A stretch of DNA of 64,000 bases from Armatimonadota bacterium (GCA_012512265.1 JAAZEM010000090.1:1-64000); one strand, 5' to 3'; positions 25,817 to 33,819 are shown, numbered from the stretch's first letter. The notes: generated from the sequence alone by a model not told the origin. Made by a program: numbers and translations.

Positions 25817-26698
25817 TCATCTCCTTTCCGCTATCTGTATCACGCACTCGCAGAGCGAGCGCAGGGCAGCACTCCATCCTGAGCCGGCATCGACCAGCGT
25901 GCTTCCCCCCGCATAGGCCTCGGCGATGGAGCGCCGCCAGGGGATCTCCATCAGCAGCGGCAAGCCCTCTGCCTCACAGTAGTCGTAGACACTGCGGTCA
26001 CCGACGCCAGCGCGGTTCACGACGACACCACACGGAACGTCCAGGGCGCGGCACGTCTCCACCGCCGCCCCCAGGTCACTGCGTCCAAAGGGCGTCGGCT
26101 CCGTCACCAGCAGGCAGTAGTCGGAGCCGGCAATCGTCTCCTGCATCGGGCAGGCGGTGCCCGGGGGAGCATCCAGAATGCGGATCCCCTCGGGCGCCAG
26201 GTGCCGGCGCAGCGCCTGCAACACGGGCGTGACCCGCTGCTCGCCGACATGGACCCGCCCCTGCACGAAGCTGAGGCGCTCTCCCACTTTTCCGACCGCG
26301 ATGCTGCCCACTTCGCGCGCTTCCTCGGCGATCGCCTCGGCCGGGCAGATGAATGCACACGTGCCGCAGCCGATGCAGAGCGCTGGGAAAAACGCAACCT
26401 TGCAGCGGATCAACGCCAGCGCACCAAACTCACAGCTCTGCGCGCACCGCCCGCAGGCGATGCACGCCTCTTGATCGATGCGCGGCACTTGCACATGCAC
26501 CGGAACCTGCCGCACGACCTCCGGTTGAAGGAGCAGGTCGGCGTTCGGCTCCTCCACATCACAATCCGCGATCTGGACTGGCCCATGGTCAGCCCGCGCG
26601 AGCGCCAACGCCAGACTGGTGGCGAGGAGCGTCTTGCCGGTGCCCCCCTTCCCGGCGGCAACCGCGAGGGTGAAACTCCGGCGCGCAGGGCGGCTCAC
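25817..26698 (-). CDS. MinD-superfamily ATPase with inserted ferredoxin domain (first copy)
   Basis: 293-aa paralogue of the ATPase at 24147. Deviant Walker A LAVAAGKGGTGKTLLATS at residues 11-28, a DCDVEEPNADLLL box, and two 4Fe-4S motifs (CIACGRCAQSC and CIGCGTCAFICP), then ILDAPPGTACPMQETI. Start is GTG 26698, overlapping the stop of the NifX-like gene by GTGA, so translation is coupled. Such pairs of ferredoxin-MinD ATPases are thought to work together, possibly as a heterodimer in Fe-S or metal cofactor insertion. Confidence 0.87.
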   Translation of the reverse strand: MSRPARRSFTLAVAAGKGGTGKTLLATSLALALARADHGPVQIADCDVEEPNADLLLQPEVVRQVPVHVQVPRIDQEACIACGRCAQSCEFGALALIRCKVAFFPALCIGCGTCAFICPAEAIAEEAREVGSIAVGKVGERLSFVQGRVHVGEQRVTPVLQALRRHLAPEGIRILDAPPGTACPMQETIAGSDYCLLVTEPTPFGRSDLGAAVETCRALDVPCGVVVNRAGVGDRSVYDYCEAEGLPLLMEIPWRRSIAEAYAGGSTLVDAGSGWSAALRSLCECVIQIAERR

Positions 26699-27108
26699 CA
26701 GCGACCGCCCCTTCCGCCCCCACGCCCCATGCCGCCGCCCTGGCCCATGCCAAAGTGTGCTGGCACGCTGGCGGCAGTGACGCGCTTCAACTCGCCTCGC
26801 TGGAGGGCCTCCACGGCGTCGCGCACGCTGCCACCACTCGCGCTATAGAGGGCCATCTCGCCCGCCGCCAGCGCCTGGTGGGCGTTGGGCCCGAAGTTTG
26901 TGGCGATCACAGCATCGACGTCGGCGTTCGCCACGCTCTGTGCGGCCTGGATCCCCGCACCCTGCGCGGTGGATGCCCCTGGATTCGGAATCGTGGTCGC
27001 CTTCATCGTCTCCGTATCCACGACCACAAAGCAAGCACACCGGCCAAATCGCGGGTCAATCGCCGCGTCCAACCCCTCGCCTGTCGAGGCAACCGCAACT
27101 CGCATCAC
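26695..27108 (-). CDS. NifX/NifB-C-like (dinitrogenase iron-molybdenum cofactor family) protein with Gly-rich tail
   Basis: 137-aa protein of the PF02579 family, whose members carry iron-molybdenum or other metal clusters. Opening MRVAVASTGEGLDAAIDPRF is typical; FGRCACFVVVDTE and IATNFGPNAHQAL follow. The C-terminus is an unusual Met/Gly/Arg tail (FGMGQGGGMGRGGGRGGRW). There are no nitrogenase genes in the window, so a role in nitrogen fixation should not be assumed; stand-alone members often accompany MinD-type ATPases in anaerobes. It lies 9 bp downstream of a second family member. Confidence 0.83.
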   Translation of the reverse strand: MMRVAVASTGEGLDAAIDPRFGRCACFVVVDTETMKATTIPNPGASTAQGAGIQAAQSVANADVDAVIATNFGPNAHQALAAGEMALYSASGGSVRDAVEALQRGELKRVTAASVPAHFGMGQGGGMGRGGGRGGRW

Positions 27109-27117
27109 TCTCCCCTT

Positions 27118-27489
27118 TCATTCGTGGCATTTATCGGATGGCGACTCGCACGCGGTCTCCTCATGCCCGCAGGTGCTCGCGCCCCCGGCAAGCGTTCCAT
27201 TCGCAAACGCCGCGATGGCATCGTCCAGCCTCCCCTGGACCCCCATCACCACCTGGATACCAAGCTGCTCGAACAGCTCCACCGCCCGCGGGCCCATGCC
27301 CCCGGCGACCACGCATCCGGCTCCGTGCCGGTGGAGGAAGGGTGGTAGAATGCCCGGCTGGTGCGGCGGCGCCGGCACCCGCATCTGACTGACCACCTTG
27401 CCCCCCTCAATGTCGACCAGGGCGTACTCCGCGCAATGACCGAAGTGGGCAGACACGTCTCCCCCATCCACAGCGAATGCAACTCTCAT
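27118..27489 (-). CDS. NifX/NifB-C-like protein with Cys/His-rich C-terminus
   Basis: 123-aa PF02579-type protein (MRVAFAVDGGDVSAHFGHCA, then VVAGGMGPRAVELFEQLGIQ). The C-terminus carries several Cys and His (STCGHEETACESPSDKCHE), a likely metal-binding tail absent from its neighbour. AGGGGGAGA lies upstream of the ATG. It is the first gene of the minus-strand cluster, and a palindromic operator lies 20 bp upstream of its start. Confidence 0.83.
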   Translation of the reverse strand: MRVAFAVDGGDVSAHFGHCAEYALVDIEGGKVVSQMRVPAPPHQPGILPPFLHRHGAGCVVAGGMGPRAVELFEQLGIQVVMGVQGRLDDAIAAFANGTLAGGASTCGHEETACESPSDKCHE

Positions 27490-27508
27490 AGCTGTTGTCT
27501 CCCCCTAG

Positions 27509-27521
27509 ATGTGATTCACAT
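27509..27521. promoter_or_regulatory. Palindromic operator upstream of the NifX/MinD cluster
   Basis: ATGTGA-T-TCACAT (27509-27521), perfect 6-bp arms around one base, with outer TA/TA pairs one mismatch further out. On the minus strand it overlaps an AT-rich AATATATG that could be the -10 region, just before the ribosome site of the first NifX-like gene. A binding site for the adjacent PadR regulator is the simplest reading; ATGT/ACAT half sites suit that family. Confidence 0.5.
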
Positions 27522-27533
27522 ATATTGAGGCAG

Positions 27534-27562
27534 AAAAAAAAGAGGCCCGAGACGCGCGCCTT
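27534..27562 (-). terminator. Probable terminator of the PadR gene
   Basis: Directly after the PadR stop the minus strand has a GC-rich AGGC...GCCT stem of weak perfection followed by eight U (27541-27534). The U-run is convincing, the stem less so. It would separate the regulator from the cluster it likely controls. Confidence 0.45.
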
Positions 27563-27976
27563 TCACGAGGCGGCTGCGTCCTGCCCCACCGAGGAGGCGC
27601 GGTAGCGCTCGACGAACTCCTGCATCTGTCGGGCGCGGCGCTCGATGATCTGAACCCACATCGCCAGCCGCTGTCGGCCGACATCAGTGATCTGGTAGAC
27701 CCGTCGCGCGGGCCCGGAGCCCTCGGTGCTCCAGGAAGAGACCACGCAGCCCTGCTCCTCCAGATCGCGCAGCACGCGGTAGACCGCCGCGGCATCGATA
27801 ACGGCATCCGTCAGATAGAGCTCGTTCGCCGCCGTGATGATCTCGTAGCCATGCGTCGCCTGCCCCGTCGCCAACAGGAAGAGCACCGCCGGCTCCACCA
27901 GCCGGTTCATTCTCCCAAACCCGGCTGCCCAGGGCGGGCATCCCGCTCCATGCTTTCGGCAATGGCCTCTCGGCAT
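27563..27976 (-). CDS. PadR-family transcriptional regulator
   Basis: 137-aa winged-helix regulator. The PadR core is visible in LVEPAVLFLLATGQATHGYEI, split by family-typical residues, then DAAAVYRVLRDLEEQGCV for the recognition helix and wing, and a C-terminal helix for dimerisation (IERRARQMQEFVERYRA). The N-terminus has an extra Cys/His patch (RGHCRKHGAGCPPW) that may sense a metal or redox signal. ATG 27976 is supported by GGAGG 5 nt upstream. It lies just upstream of the NifX/MinD cluster, with a palindrome between, so it probably represses that cluster. Confidence 0.85.
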   Translation of the reverse strand: MPRGHCRKHGAGCPPWAAGFGRMNRLVEPAVLFLLATGQATHGYEIITAANELYLTDAVIDAAAVYRVLRDLEEQGCVVSSWSTEGSGPARRVYQITDVGRQRLAMWVQIIERRARQMQEFVERYRASSVGQDAAAS

Positions 27977-28047
27977 CCCAACCTCCACTATATGTGTCTT
28001 GCAGATATCATACCACCGATTATACCTGATGTCAAGCGCCGGCCGCC

Positions 28048-28076
28048 TTGACAGCCGAACGCGAGGCGCCTATAAT
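28048..28076 (+). promoter_or_regulatory. Perfect-consensus sigma70 promoter of the zinc operon
   Basis: TTGACA (28048-28053), 17-bp spacer, TATAAT (28071-28076): twelve of twelve consensus bases. Transcription would start near 28083, some 28 nt before GTG 28111. Such a strong promoter usually needs a repressor; a zinc-responsive one would fit, but I could not identify a clear operator. Confidence 0.85.
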
Positions 28077-28110
28077 GACGGTAGATGCACGCGGGTATCG
28101 GAGGTGCATA

Positions 28111-28497
28111 GTGCGGAGAGCGTTCAGCGAAAGGAAGGGCTTCACGCGGCGCCTGATGGCGCTGGCGGTGATCCACGCCCTCCTGCTCGCGGGCGCGCTC
28201 GCCAGTTATCATCAGCATGGAGGGCCTCTAGCACCCGCGGGCCCTTCCTGCCATGTGGGCGCGCCCGGCATGCATCCGGACGAGTCGGATCACCGGGATT
28301 CGATGGATGGATGCCTCTCCTGCCTCTGGACGCGCGCAGCGGTTGGCAGCCAGGTGGCAGCCGGCCCCGCCGTCGTCTCCTTACGGGCAGCGCAGCGGGT
28401 GGTATCCCCCGATGAGAGCGGCTATCGCCACATCGCCACCCTGAACCTTTTCTCCCGCGGCCCCCCTCCTCTTCTCTCTAAGCGCGTGGATGGATAG
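28111..28497 (+). CDS. Small secreted His/Cys-containing protein at the head of the zinc operon
   Basis: 128-aa protein. A hydrophobic N-terminal segment (MALAVIHALLLAGALASYHQ) acts as signal peptide or anchor, followed by a His/Met/Asp-rich stretch (CHVGAPGMHPDESDHRDSMD), then CLSCLW and a C-terminal RGPPPLL motif. The layout resembles DUF2946-like small proteins found beside metal-uptake genes. Function is unknown; a periplasmic metal-binding or sensing role is plausible from the residues. Start GTG 28111 is chosen because GGAGG lies 6 nt upstream; in-frame ATG 28075 would overlap the -10 box and so cannot be used from that promoter. Confidence 0.6.
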   Translation: MRRAFSERKGFTRRLMALAVIHALLLAGALASYHQHGGPLAPAGPSCHVGAPGMHPDESDHRDSMDGCLSCLWTRAAVGSQVAAGPAVVSLRAAQRVVSPDESGYRHIATLNLFSRGPPPLLSKRVDG

Positions 28498-28840
28498 AGA
28501 CGGGATGCAGACCGTCTCCGTGCGCCCATCCTAACGCGCTCCACTCAGCATCGTTCCCGGCATCCTGCCGGTTTCCACGCCTCGCAGCGGCTCGGCGCCT
28601 GAAACGTGAGAACACAGGCTCTTTGCCTCAGCCGGTCCCGTCCCTTGGGCCGCAGGCTCCTGGCACGGAGCGATCCTCCTGGCCGGGCGGCATCGCGCGG
28701 GGCCGTGGAGAGAACCCGGCATGCCATGCTGGCGGTTTGTCAACCGCGCACAGGCAAGAAACCCACGGCACAGCGCCCCGGCCTAGGCGGCTGCCGTGAG
28801 GCTCGCTGGCGTGGCGCAACAGAGAGAAGAGGAGTTTGGC
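28498..28840 (+). other. Intergenic region inside the zinc operon
   Basis: 343 bp with no supported gene. A 7-bp hairpin GAGACGG/CCGTCTC (28497-28503 with 28512-28518) begins at the upstream stop codon and could reduce read-through or protect the upstream message. No strong promoter was recognised. Confidence 0.4.
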
Positions 28841-30064
28841 ATGTCTCAAGCACGGATGATCGCATCCCTGGCGTTCGCTGCATTCCTGACAGCAGGATCC
28901 TGGCAGCTTGCTCAGGCCGAGACCGCGCCTCCGCCTCCACCGGCCGAGGCAGAGGCGGAAGCGGAGACCGCGGGGGAAACCTCGGCGCCGGCTCAGCGCG
29001 GCGGGCGCTATCTGCAGCTTCCCGATATCAGCTTTGTTGGCAGCGCCATCGGCAAGCTATCCGATGATGACCGCGACCCCGACCGCAATCGCCTCCGGCT
29101 CGACGAGGCGGAGATTGGGATCCAGAGTTATGTCTATCCGCATGTCCGCGCTGATGCCTTCCTTGTCGCCCCCGGACACGAGGAGTTCAAGCTAGAGCTG
29201 GAGGAGGGCTATCTCACCTTCGAGCAGCTTCCTCTCCGCCTCACGGGGCACCTGGGCAAGTTTTTCGTTCCCTTCGGGCGCGACAATCAGAAGCACCCCC
29301 ACTCGTGGCTCTATGTCCGGCGGCCCCTCGTCTGGCGCAACCTGGTCACCCACGAGTCGCTGACCGGAAATGGCGTGGTGCTCTCGTGGCTGGCGCCCAC
29401 GCGCAGCCGCCTCTTCCTCCAGCTGGATGCCGGCGCCTACACCGAGGCGGGGCATTCGCACTCGCACGGGGAGGACGCCCACAGTGAGGGCGAGGCGCAT
29501 GCACACCACGCGCACTCCGAAATCCCCGAGGGAGCCGGCGCCAACTTCAGCGACAAGTTCTATACCGGGCGCCTCTGGAGCGGCCTTCCGATCGGCGCGC
29601 GGGGCGAGCTCGAGTTCGGGGGAAGCTGGGCGCACGGCACGACCGAGCAGATCCCTCTTCCGTCCGGCGCTCTTGGCAGCCGAAGCCTCCAACTCACCGG
29701 CCTGGACGTCAGCTATCGCGCCTATGGCAAGGAGGCGCGACGCCTCCTTCTGCGCGCGGAGCACCTCTGGCACCGCTATCGGTCCGATCTGGGCCGAGAG
29801 ATGACGACCGGCTATTATGCCCTCGTGAACTACCGCTGGAACAAATACAACGATTTCGGCGTGCTCTACGACTGGACCGAGATACCTGGCCTGCACGGGC
29901 ATCACGAGTCCGCGCTCTCCGCGATCTTCACGCGGCAGTTCACGGAGCAGACGTACGCGCGTCTCCAGCTGACCCGAGGCGACCGCCCCGGCATGCGCAA
30001 CTACACCGAGGCGTGGCTGCAAATGGTCTGGGGGATTGGCCCGCACACCCACCAGTTAGAGTAG
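28841..30064 (+). CDS. Zinc-operon outer-membrane beta-barrel protein with His-rich loop
   Basis: 407-aa outer-membrane protein. It has a signal peptide (AFAAFLTAGSWQLAQAET), a Pro/Ala/Glu-rich linker and then barrel strands such as LPDISFVGSAIGK and LRLTGHLGKFFVPFGRDNQK. A central loop is very His-rich (GHSHSHGEDAHSEGEAHAHH, continuing with HAHSEIP), ideal for capturing zinc. Similar barrels next to ZnuABC-type genes are annotated as zinc-regulated outer-membrane receptors or porins. No TonB box or plug domain is obvious, so porin-like entry is more likely. ATG 28841 follows AGAGGAG. It is transcribed toward the zinc ABC transporter genes. Confidence 0.75.
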   Translation: MSQARMIASLAFAAFLTAGSWQLAQAETAPPPPPAEAEAEAETAGETSAPAQRGGRYLQLPDISFVGSAIGKLSDDDRDPDRNRLRLDEAEIGIQSYVYPHVRADAFLVAPGHEEFKLELEEGYLTFEQLPLRLTGHLGKFFVPFGRDNQKHPHSWLYVRRPLVWRNLVTHESLTGNGVVLSWLAPTRSRLFLQLDAGAYTEAGHSHSHGEDAHSEGEAHAHHAHSEIPEGAGANFSDKFYTGRLWSGLPIGARGELEFGGSWAHGTTEQIPLPSGALGSRSLQLTGLDVSYRAYGKEARRLLLRAEHLWHRYRSDLGREMTTGYYALVNYRWNKYNDFGVLYDWTEIPGLHGHHESALSAIFTRQFTEQTYARLQLTRGDRPGMRNYTEAWLQMVWGIGPHTHQLE

Positions 30065-30223
30065 CCCCGGTTTGCCAGGTGAGCGGACGTATCAGAAGGA
30101 GTGCGTCGGGAGCGCGCTCGGCATCAGATCTGCAATGCAGCGCGTGACGGTTCGCCGCCGGATCAAGCGGGCGAGCCTGCTTCCGACCTCTTCGACACAG
30201 CCCATGTGAAAGGAAGAGAGAAG

Positions 30224-31138
30224 ATGCGTATTCCGATAGCATCTGTGATCATAGCCCTCATCGCCGCCAGCCTCCTGGCGCCGGCGTCCCGAGCAGACGC
30301 CGCGGTCGAGGTCGTCGCCACCATCCCGGAGTTGGCGGCCATCGCCCGAGAAGTGGGCAGCAGCAAGGTGCGCGTCTCCAGCATCGCGCAGCCAAACCAG
30401 GATTACCATAAGGTGGATGCTCGCCCGAGCGACGTGGCGCGCCTGAGCCGGGCAGACGTTCTCGTGCGCGTTGGCATGGATTTCGACCTCTGGGCGGATG
30501 CCCTGATCGCCGCCGCGCGCAACAAGAAGGTGGCCGTCGGCGGGCCCGGCTATGTCGATGCCTCGCAACGCATCAAGCGCCTGGAAGTGCCCACCGAGAA
30601 GATCACCGGGGCCTCGGGCGACATTCACGCCCTGGGAAACCCGCACTATTACTATGACCCAGGGTGCGCGAAGGTGATCGCCCACAACATCCTGTTGGGG
30701 TTGCGCCGCGTCTCTCCTGGCGATGCCGGCGTCTTCGATGCCAACTACAAGAAGTTCATCGCGGCGATTGATGCCGCCATGCCCCGGTGGCAGCGGCAGA
30801 TGGCGGTCTGCAAGGGCAAGCCGGTGGTCACCTACCACAAAAACTGGTGCTACTTCATGAACCGTTTCGGGGTGCGCGAGTTCCAGACACTGGAGCCGAA
30901 GCCTGGGATTCCACCCTCACCAGGCCACATCAATCGCCTCATCCAGAGGATGAAGCGCGAGAGCGTGAAGGCGATGGTGGTGGAGAGCATCTACCCCAAG
31001 CGCTTCCCCGAGTTCGTGGCCCGAGAGACCGGCGCTCGCCTGGAATGGGCACCCTACTCCATCGGAGTCATGGGCACTCGCGACTATATCGGGTTTGTGG
31101 ATAAGATCGTGGAGGCGTTCCACAATGCCTGCCGCTAG
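30224..31138 (+). CDS. znuA: Zinc/manganese ABC transporter substrate-binding protein (ZnuA-like)
   Basis: 304-aa periplasmic cluster A-I binding protein with a signal peptide (MRIPIASVIIALIAASLLAP). Metal-ligand positions are visible: His in QDYHKVDARPSD, His in GNPHYYYDP, His in VVTYHKNWCYFMNRFG, and acidic residues in VVESIYPKRFPEF. Zinc is favoured by the His-rich barrel upstream, but manganese cannot be excluded. AGGAAGAGAG precedes ATG 30224. Its last 14 bp overlap the ATPase gene. Confidence 0.85.
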   Translation: MRIPIASVIIALIAASLLAPASRADAAVEVVATIPELAAIAREVGSSKVRVSSIAQPNQDYHKVDARPSDVARLSRADVLVRVGMDFDLWADALIAAARNKKVAVGGPGYVDASQRIKRLEVPTEKITGASGDIHALGNPHYYYDPGCAKVIAHNILLGLRRVSPGDAGVFDANYKKFIAAIDAAMPRWQRQMAVCKGKPVVTYHKNWCYFMNRFGVREFQTLEPKPGIPPSPGHINRLIQRMKRESVKAMVVESIYPKRFPEFVARETGARLEWAPYSIGVMGTRDYIGFVDKIVEAFHNACR

Positions 31139-31904
31139 AGAGACACAGCGCGCGCCTGGAGCACCCCTCATCTCCTTTGAGGGCGTCTGCCTCGGGTATG
31201 GCTCGAAGGAGGTCCTCACCGACCTCCGCTTCACGATTCACCAGGGCGATTACATCGGCATCGTCGGCCCCAACGGCGCCGGCAAGACGACGCTTCTGAA
31301 AGCAGTCCTTGGCGTGACGCGGCCCCTGAGGGGCCGCGTCGTCCGGCATGGCGAGCGCGGGGCACACCGCTTCGGCTACGTGCCCCAGCTCAACACCATC
31401 GATGACTCCTATCCCCTCACCGTCCTCGAGGTGGTGCTGATGGGCCGCTATCCGCTCCTCGGGCTGATGCGTCGCCCACGCAAGGCCGACCGCGAGCGCG
31501 CCCTTCACGCGCTGGAGCAGGTCGGAATCGCCGATCTAGCCCCTCGCCTCTTCCGTGACCTCTCCGGCGGGCAGCGCCAGCGCGCGTTGATGGCGCGCGC
31601 GCTCGCCTCTGACCCCTGCATCCTGGTCCTGGACGAGCCGACTAACGACATGGATATCGTCGGCGAGCGCGCCACCATGGAGCTGATCGACCGCCTGCAC
31701 CATGAGAACGGCCTCACAGTTCTGGTGGTCAGCCACTTGCTCAACGTGTTGGTGCCCCATGTCTGCCGCATCGCCTTCCTGGGCGTGGGTGATTTCCGCC
31801 TCCTTCCGATACAGGAGGCCATTACGGAGGAGCACCTCGAACGGGTTTACCGAACGCCGATCACCGTCACGGAAGTGGATGGTCGGCGCGTGGTCCTTTG
31901 GTGA
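31125..31904 (+). CDS. znuC: Zinc ABC transporter ATP-binding protein (ZnuC-like)
   Basis: 259-aa ATPase. Walker A GPNGAGKTT, signature LSGGQRQRALMARALA, Walker B CILVLDEPTNDMD and the switch His in VVSHLLN are intact. The start at 31125 overlaps the binding-protein gene by 14 bp and has GGAGG 9 nt upstream, so translation is probably coupled. It powers metal import through the permease encoded 12 bp downstream. Confidence 0.92.
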   Translation: MPAARETQRAPGAPLISFEGVCLGYGSKEVLTDLRFTIHQGDYIGIVGPNGAGKTTLLKAVLGVTRPLRGRVVRHGERGAHRFGYVPQLNTIDDSYPLTVLEVVLMGRYPLLGLMRRPRKADRERALHALEQVGIADLAPRLFRDLSGGQRQRALMARALASDPCILVLDEPTNDMDIVGERATMELIDRLHHENGLTVLVVSHLLNVLVPHVCRIAFLGVGDFRLLPIQEAITEEHLERVYRTPITVTEVDGRRVVLW

Positions 31905-31916
31905 CAGGGGGAGTGG

Positions 31917-32762
31917 ATGCTGGCTTCGATACAAGAAACGTTCGCCGCCGACTTCATGCAGCGGGCGCTGCTGGCTGGGATGCTGGTAGGTGCCCTCTGC
32001 GGCTACCTCGGCGTGTATGTGGTGCTGAAGCGGATCGTCTTCGTTGGCGTGGCCCTGGCGGAGATGAGCTCCGCAGGCGTCGCCCTCGCCTTCTGGGCCG
32101 CCACCATTCTCGGATTCGCCATGGAGGAGCATAGTCCCCTCACCATGATCGGCGCTCTCGCGCTGATGCTCGTCGGAGTCCTCCTCTTCTCTCTCCGCTG
32201 GACGAAGACGGTGCCTCACGAGAGCACGATTGGCGTGGGCTATGCCGTCGCCGCCGCCGCCGGCCTCATGCTGATGTCGCACAGCGCCAAGGGCGAGGCG
32301 CACGTGATGCAGCTCATGTTTGGCAACATCCTCTACGTCTCCTCGCGCGAGATCTGGGAGTTTGCCGCCGCGGCCGCGCTCGTTGCCCTGGTCCACACCC
32401 TCTTCGCCAAGGAGTTCCTCTTCGTCTCCTTCGATCCAGAGACGGCCAACGCGCTCGGCTACCGCACTCGGTTCTGGGAGATGCTCTTCTACCTGACGCT
32501 GGGTCTCACCATCGCCTTCGCGATCCGCGTCGCGGGGGTGCTCCTCGTCTTCTCCCTGCTGGTCCTGCCCGGGGTGACGGCGCTGCTCCTGACGCGGCAC
32601 CTGCGCCGGGCGTTTCCCGTCGCCATCCTCGCCGGAGTGCTCCCCATCGGCATCGGCCTCACCCTCTCCTACGCGCTGGACTTCCCATCCGCCGCGTCCA
32701 TCATCATGGTCTCCTTCGTGTTCATGTTGCTCGCCGGCGGTGCTCGTCTTGTGAGAGGGTGA
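31917..32762 (+). CDS. znuB: Zinc ABC transporter permease (ZnuB-like)
   Basis: 281-aa integral membrane protein of the ABC-3 family with about eight hydrophobic helices. Typical landmarks are CGYLGVYVVLKRIVFVGVAL, with the coupling segment GVALAEMSSAGVA, and LVLPGVTALLLTRHLRRAFP near the C-terminus. It closes the metal-import operon; a new promoter follows 20 bp downstream. Confidence 0.9.
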   Translation: MLASIQETFAADFMQRALLAGMLVGALCGYLGVYVVLKRIVFVGVALAEMSSAGVALAFWAATILGFAMEEHSPLTMIGALALMLVGVLLFSLRWTKTVPHESTIGVGYAVAAAAGLMLMSHSAKGEAHVMQLMFGNILYVSSREIWEFAAAAALVALVHTLFAKEFLFVSFDPETANALGYRTRFWEMLFYLTLGLTIAFAIRVAGVLLVFSLLVLPGVTALLLTRHLRRAFPVAILAGVLPIGIGLTLSYALDFPSAASIIMVSFVFMLLAGGARLVRG

Positions 32763-32782
32763 GGCGGCCACGGTTCTGGGCC

Positions 32783-32811
32783 TTGTCAAACGGCGGCAAG
32801 TCTGCTAGACT
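32783..32811 (+). promoter_or_regulatory. Promoter for the BtpA-ADH chimeric gene
   Basis: TTGTCA (32783-32788), 17-bp spacer, TAGACT (32806-32811). Four or five of six consensus bases in each box with optimal spacing. Transcription near 32818 would leave a leader of about 97 nt. Confidence 0.6.
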
Positions 32812-32914
32812 GACGTGAGGGGTCACCCGGGAGCGCGCGGGGCAGCCACGCACGAGCATGCAGTGCGAGCGGACTCACCAAACCTGCGCCCGCTGCGTTC
32901 CTGGAGATGGGGCT

Positions 32915-33682
32915 ATGGATTTCCGCACTCTCTTTCGGGCCGATAAGCCGGTCATCGGGATGGTACACCTGCTCCCCTTGCCGGGCAGCCCCGGCTGGGG
33001 CGGCAGCATGGAGGCGGTCCTCGAGCGCGCCCTCGCCGAGTACATCGCCTGTCCTGCGTTCAGCATCCATCCTTTGCCGGAGAACGTCTCCGATATCGAG
33101 GGCGCCCTGACAGAGCCGCTCGGGGTCGCGCTACACGCCGTGCGCCTGGCTCGCATCGACCCCAACGAGCAGGTCGTACTCCTGGGCGCGGGGGCAATAG
33201 GCATCTGCACGCTCCTTGTGCTCCTCGCTCGCGGCGTAGGCCGGGTGGCAGTCGTCGAGCCGGTCGCCGGGCGCCAGGAGTGGCCACGCCGCTTGGGTGC
33301 CACGCCCGTAGCGGCATCCGCGCGCGAGCTGTTGGATGCGGGCTTCGAAGCCGATCTCGTCTTTGAATGCGCGGGCGATAATACGGCCTTCGAGCAGGCG
33401 CTTCGCCTTGCGCGCCCCGGAGGCCGGGTGGTGGTCGTGGGCATCCCCAAGCCCGAGCGCGTCTCCTTCGATATGTCGATTGCGCGCCGGCGCGAACTGG
33501 CGGTGCTCTTCACACGCCGCTCGTGCAATACACTTAGCGAAGCGGTCGAAATGGTTGCATGCGGAAAGGTGGATCTGTCGCCGGTCACCGTGCGCACCTT
33601 TCCGCTGGAGCAAGCAGCTGCCGCGATGGAGATGACCGGCGCCAGGCATGGAGACGCCTTGCGCGCGGTCGTGCTACCCTAG
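32915..33682 (+). CDS. In-frame chimera: BtpA N-terminus fused to zinc-type alcohol dehydrogenase C-terminal part
   Basis: 255-aa ORF with two unrelated halves. Residues 1-40 (KPVIGMVHLLPLPGSPGWGG, then SMEAVLERALAE) match the conserved start of the BtpA family, normally about 260 aa. From residue 41 on the sequence is medium-chain dehydrogenase: EYIACPAFSIHPLPENVSD, the Rossmann motif VVLLGAGAIGICTLLVLLA, and GGRVVVVGIPKPE. Everything before this in a normal dehydrogenase, including catalytic and structural zinc ligands, is missing. The junction (33026-33046) lies where both families carry an Ala-Leu/Phe-Ala-Glu/Asp stretch, as expected of deletion at microhomology. ATG 32915 has a GGAG site. 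It is probably inactive as either enzyme. Confidence 0.75.
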   Translation: MDFRTLFRADKPVIGMVHLLPLPGSPGWGGSMEAVLERALAEYIACPAFSIHPLPENVSDIEGALTEPLGVALHAVRLARIDPNEQVVLLGAGAIGICTLLVLLARGVGRVAVVEPVAGRQEWPRRLGATPVAASARELLDAGFEADLVFECAGDNTAFEQALRLARPGGRVVVVGIPKPERVSFDMSIARRRELAVLFTRRSCNTLSEAVEMVACGKVDLSPVTVRTFPLEQAAAAMEMTGARHGDALRAVVLP

Positions 33683-33819
33683 CCCGGGTCTCGGCACCGG
33701 GCGGCTATGGGCCAGACCGTTCCTGGACAGCCCATCCGCCAATTGGCGATGGGGCCTCCGCAGCCCAATGGTGTTAGGATCCTCTCTCACTTGGGCACGA
33801 TACGTACAACATGAGTCTA

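Noticed and set aside
26695-27489. Nitrogen fixation locus
   Set aside because: NifX/NifB-like domains alone do not indicate nitrogenase; no nifHDK, nifE or nifN genes are present.
31536-32789. 417-codon minus-strand frame opposite znuC/znuB
   Set aside because: Glu/Gln/His-rich low-complexity shadow without a start signal.
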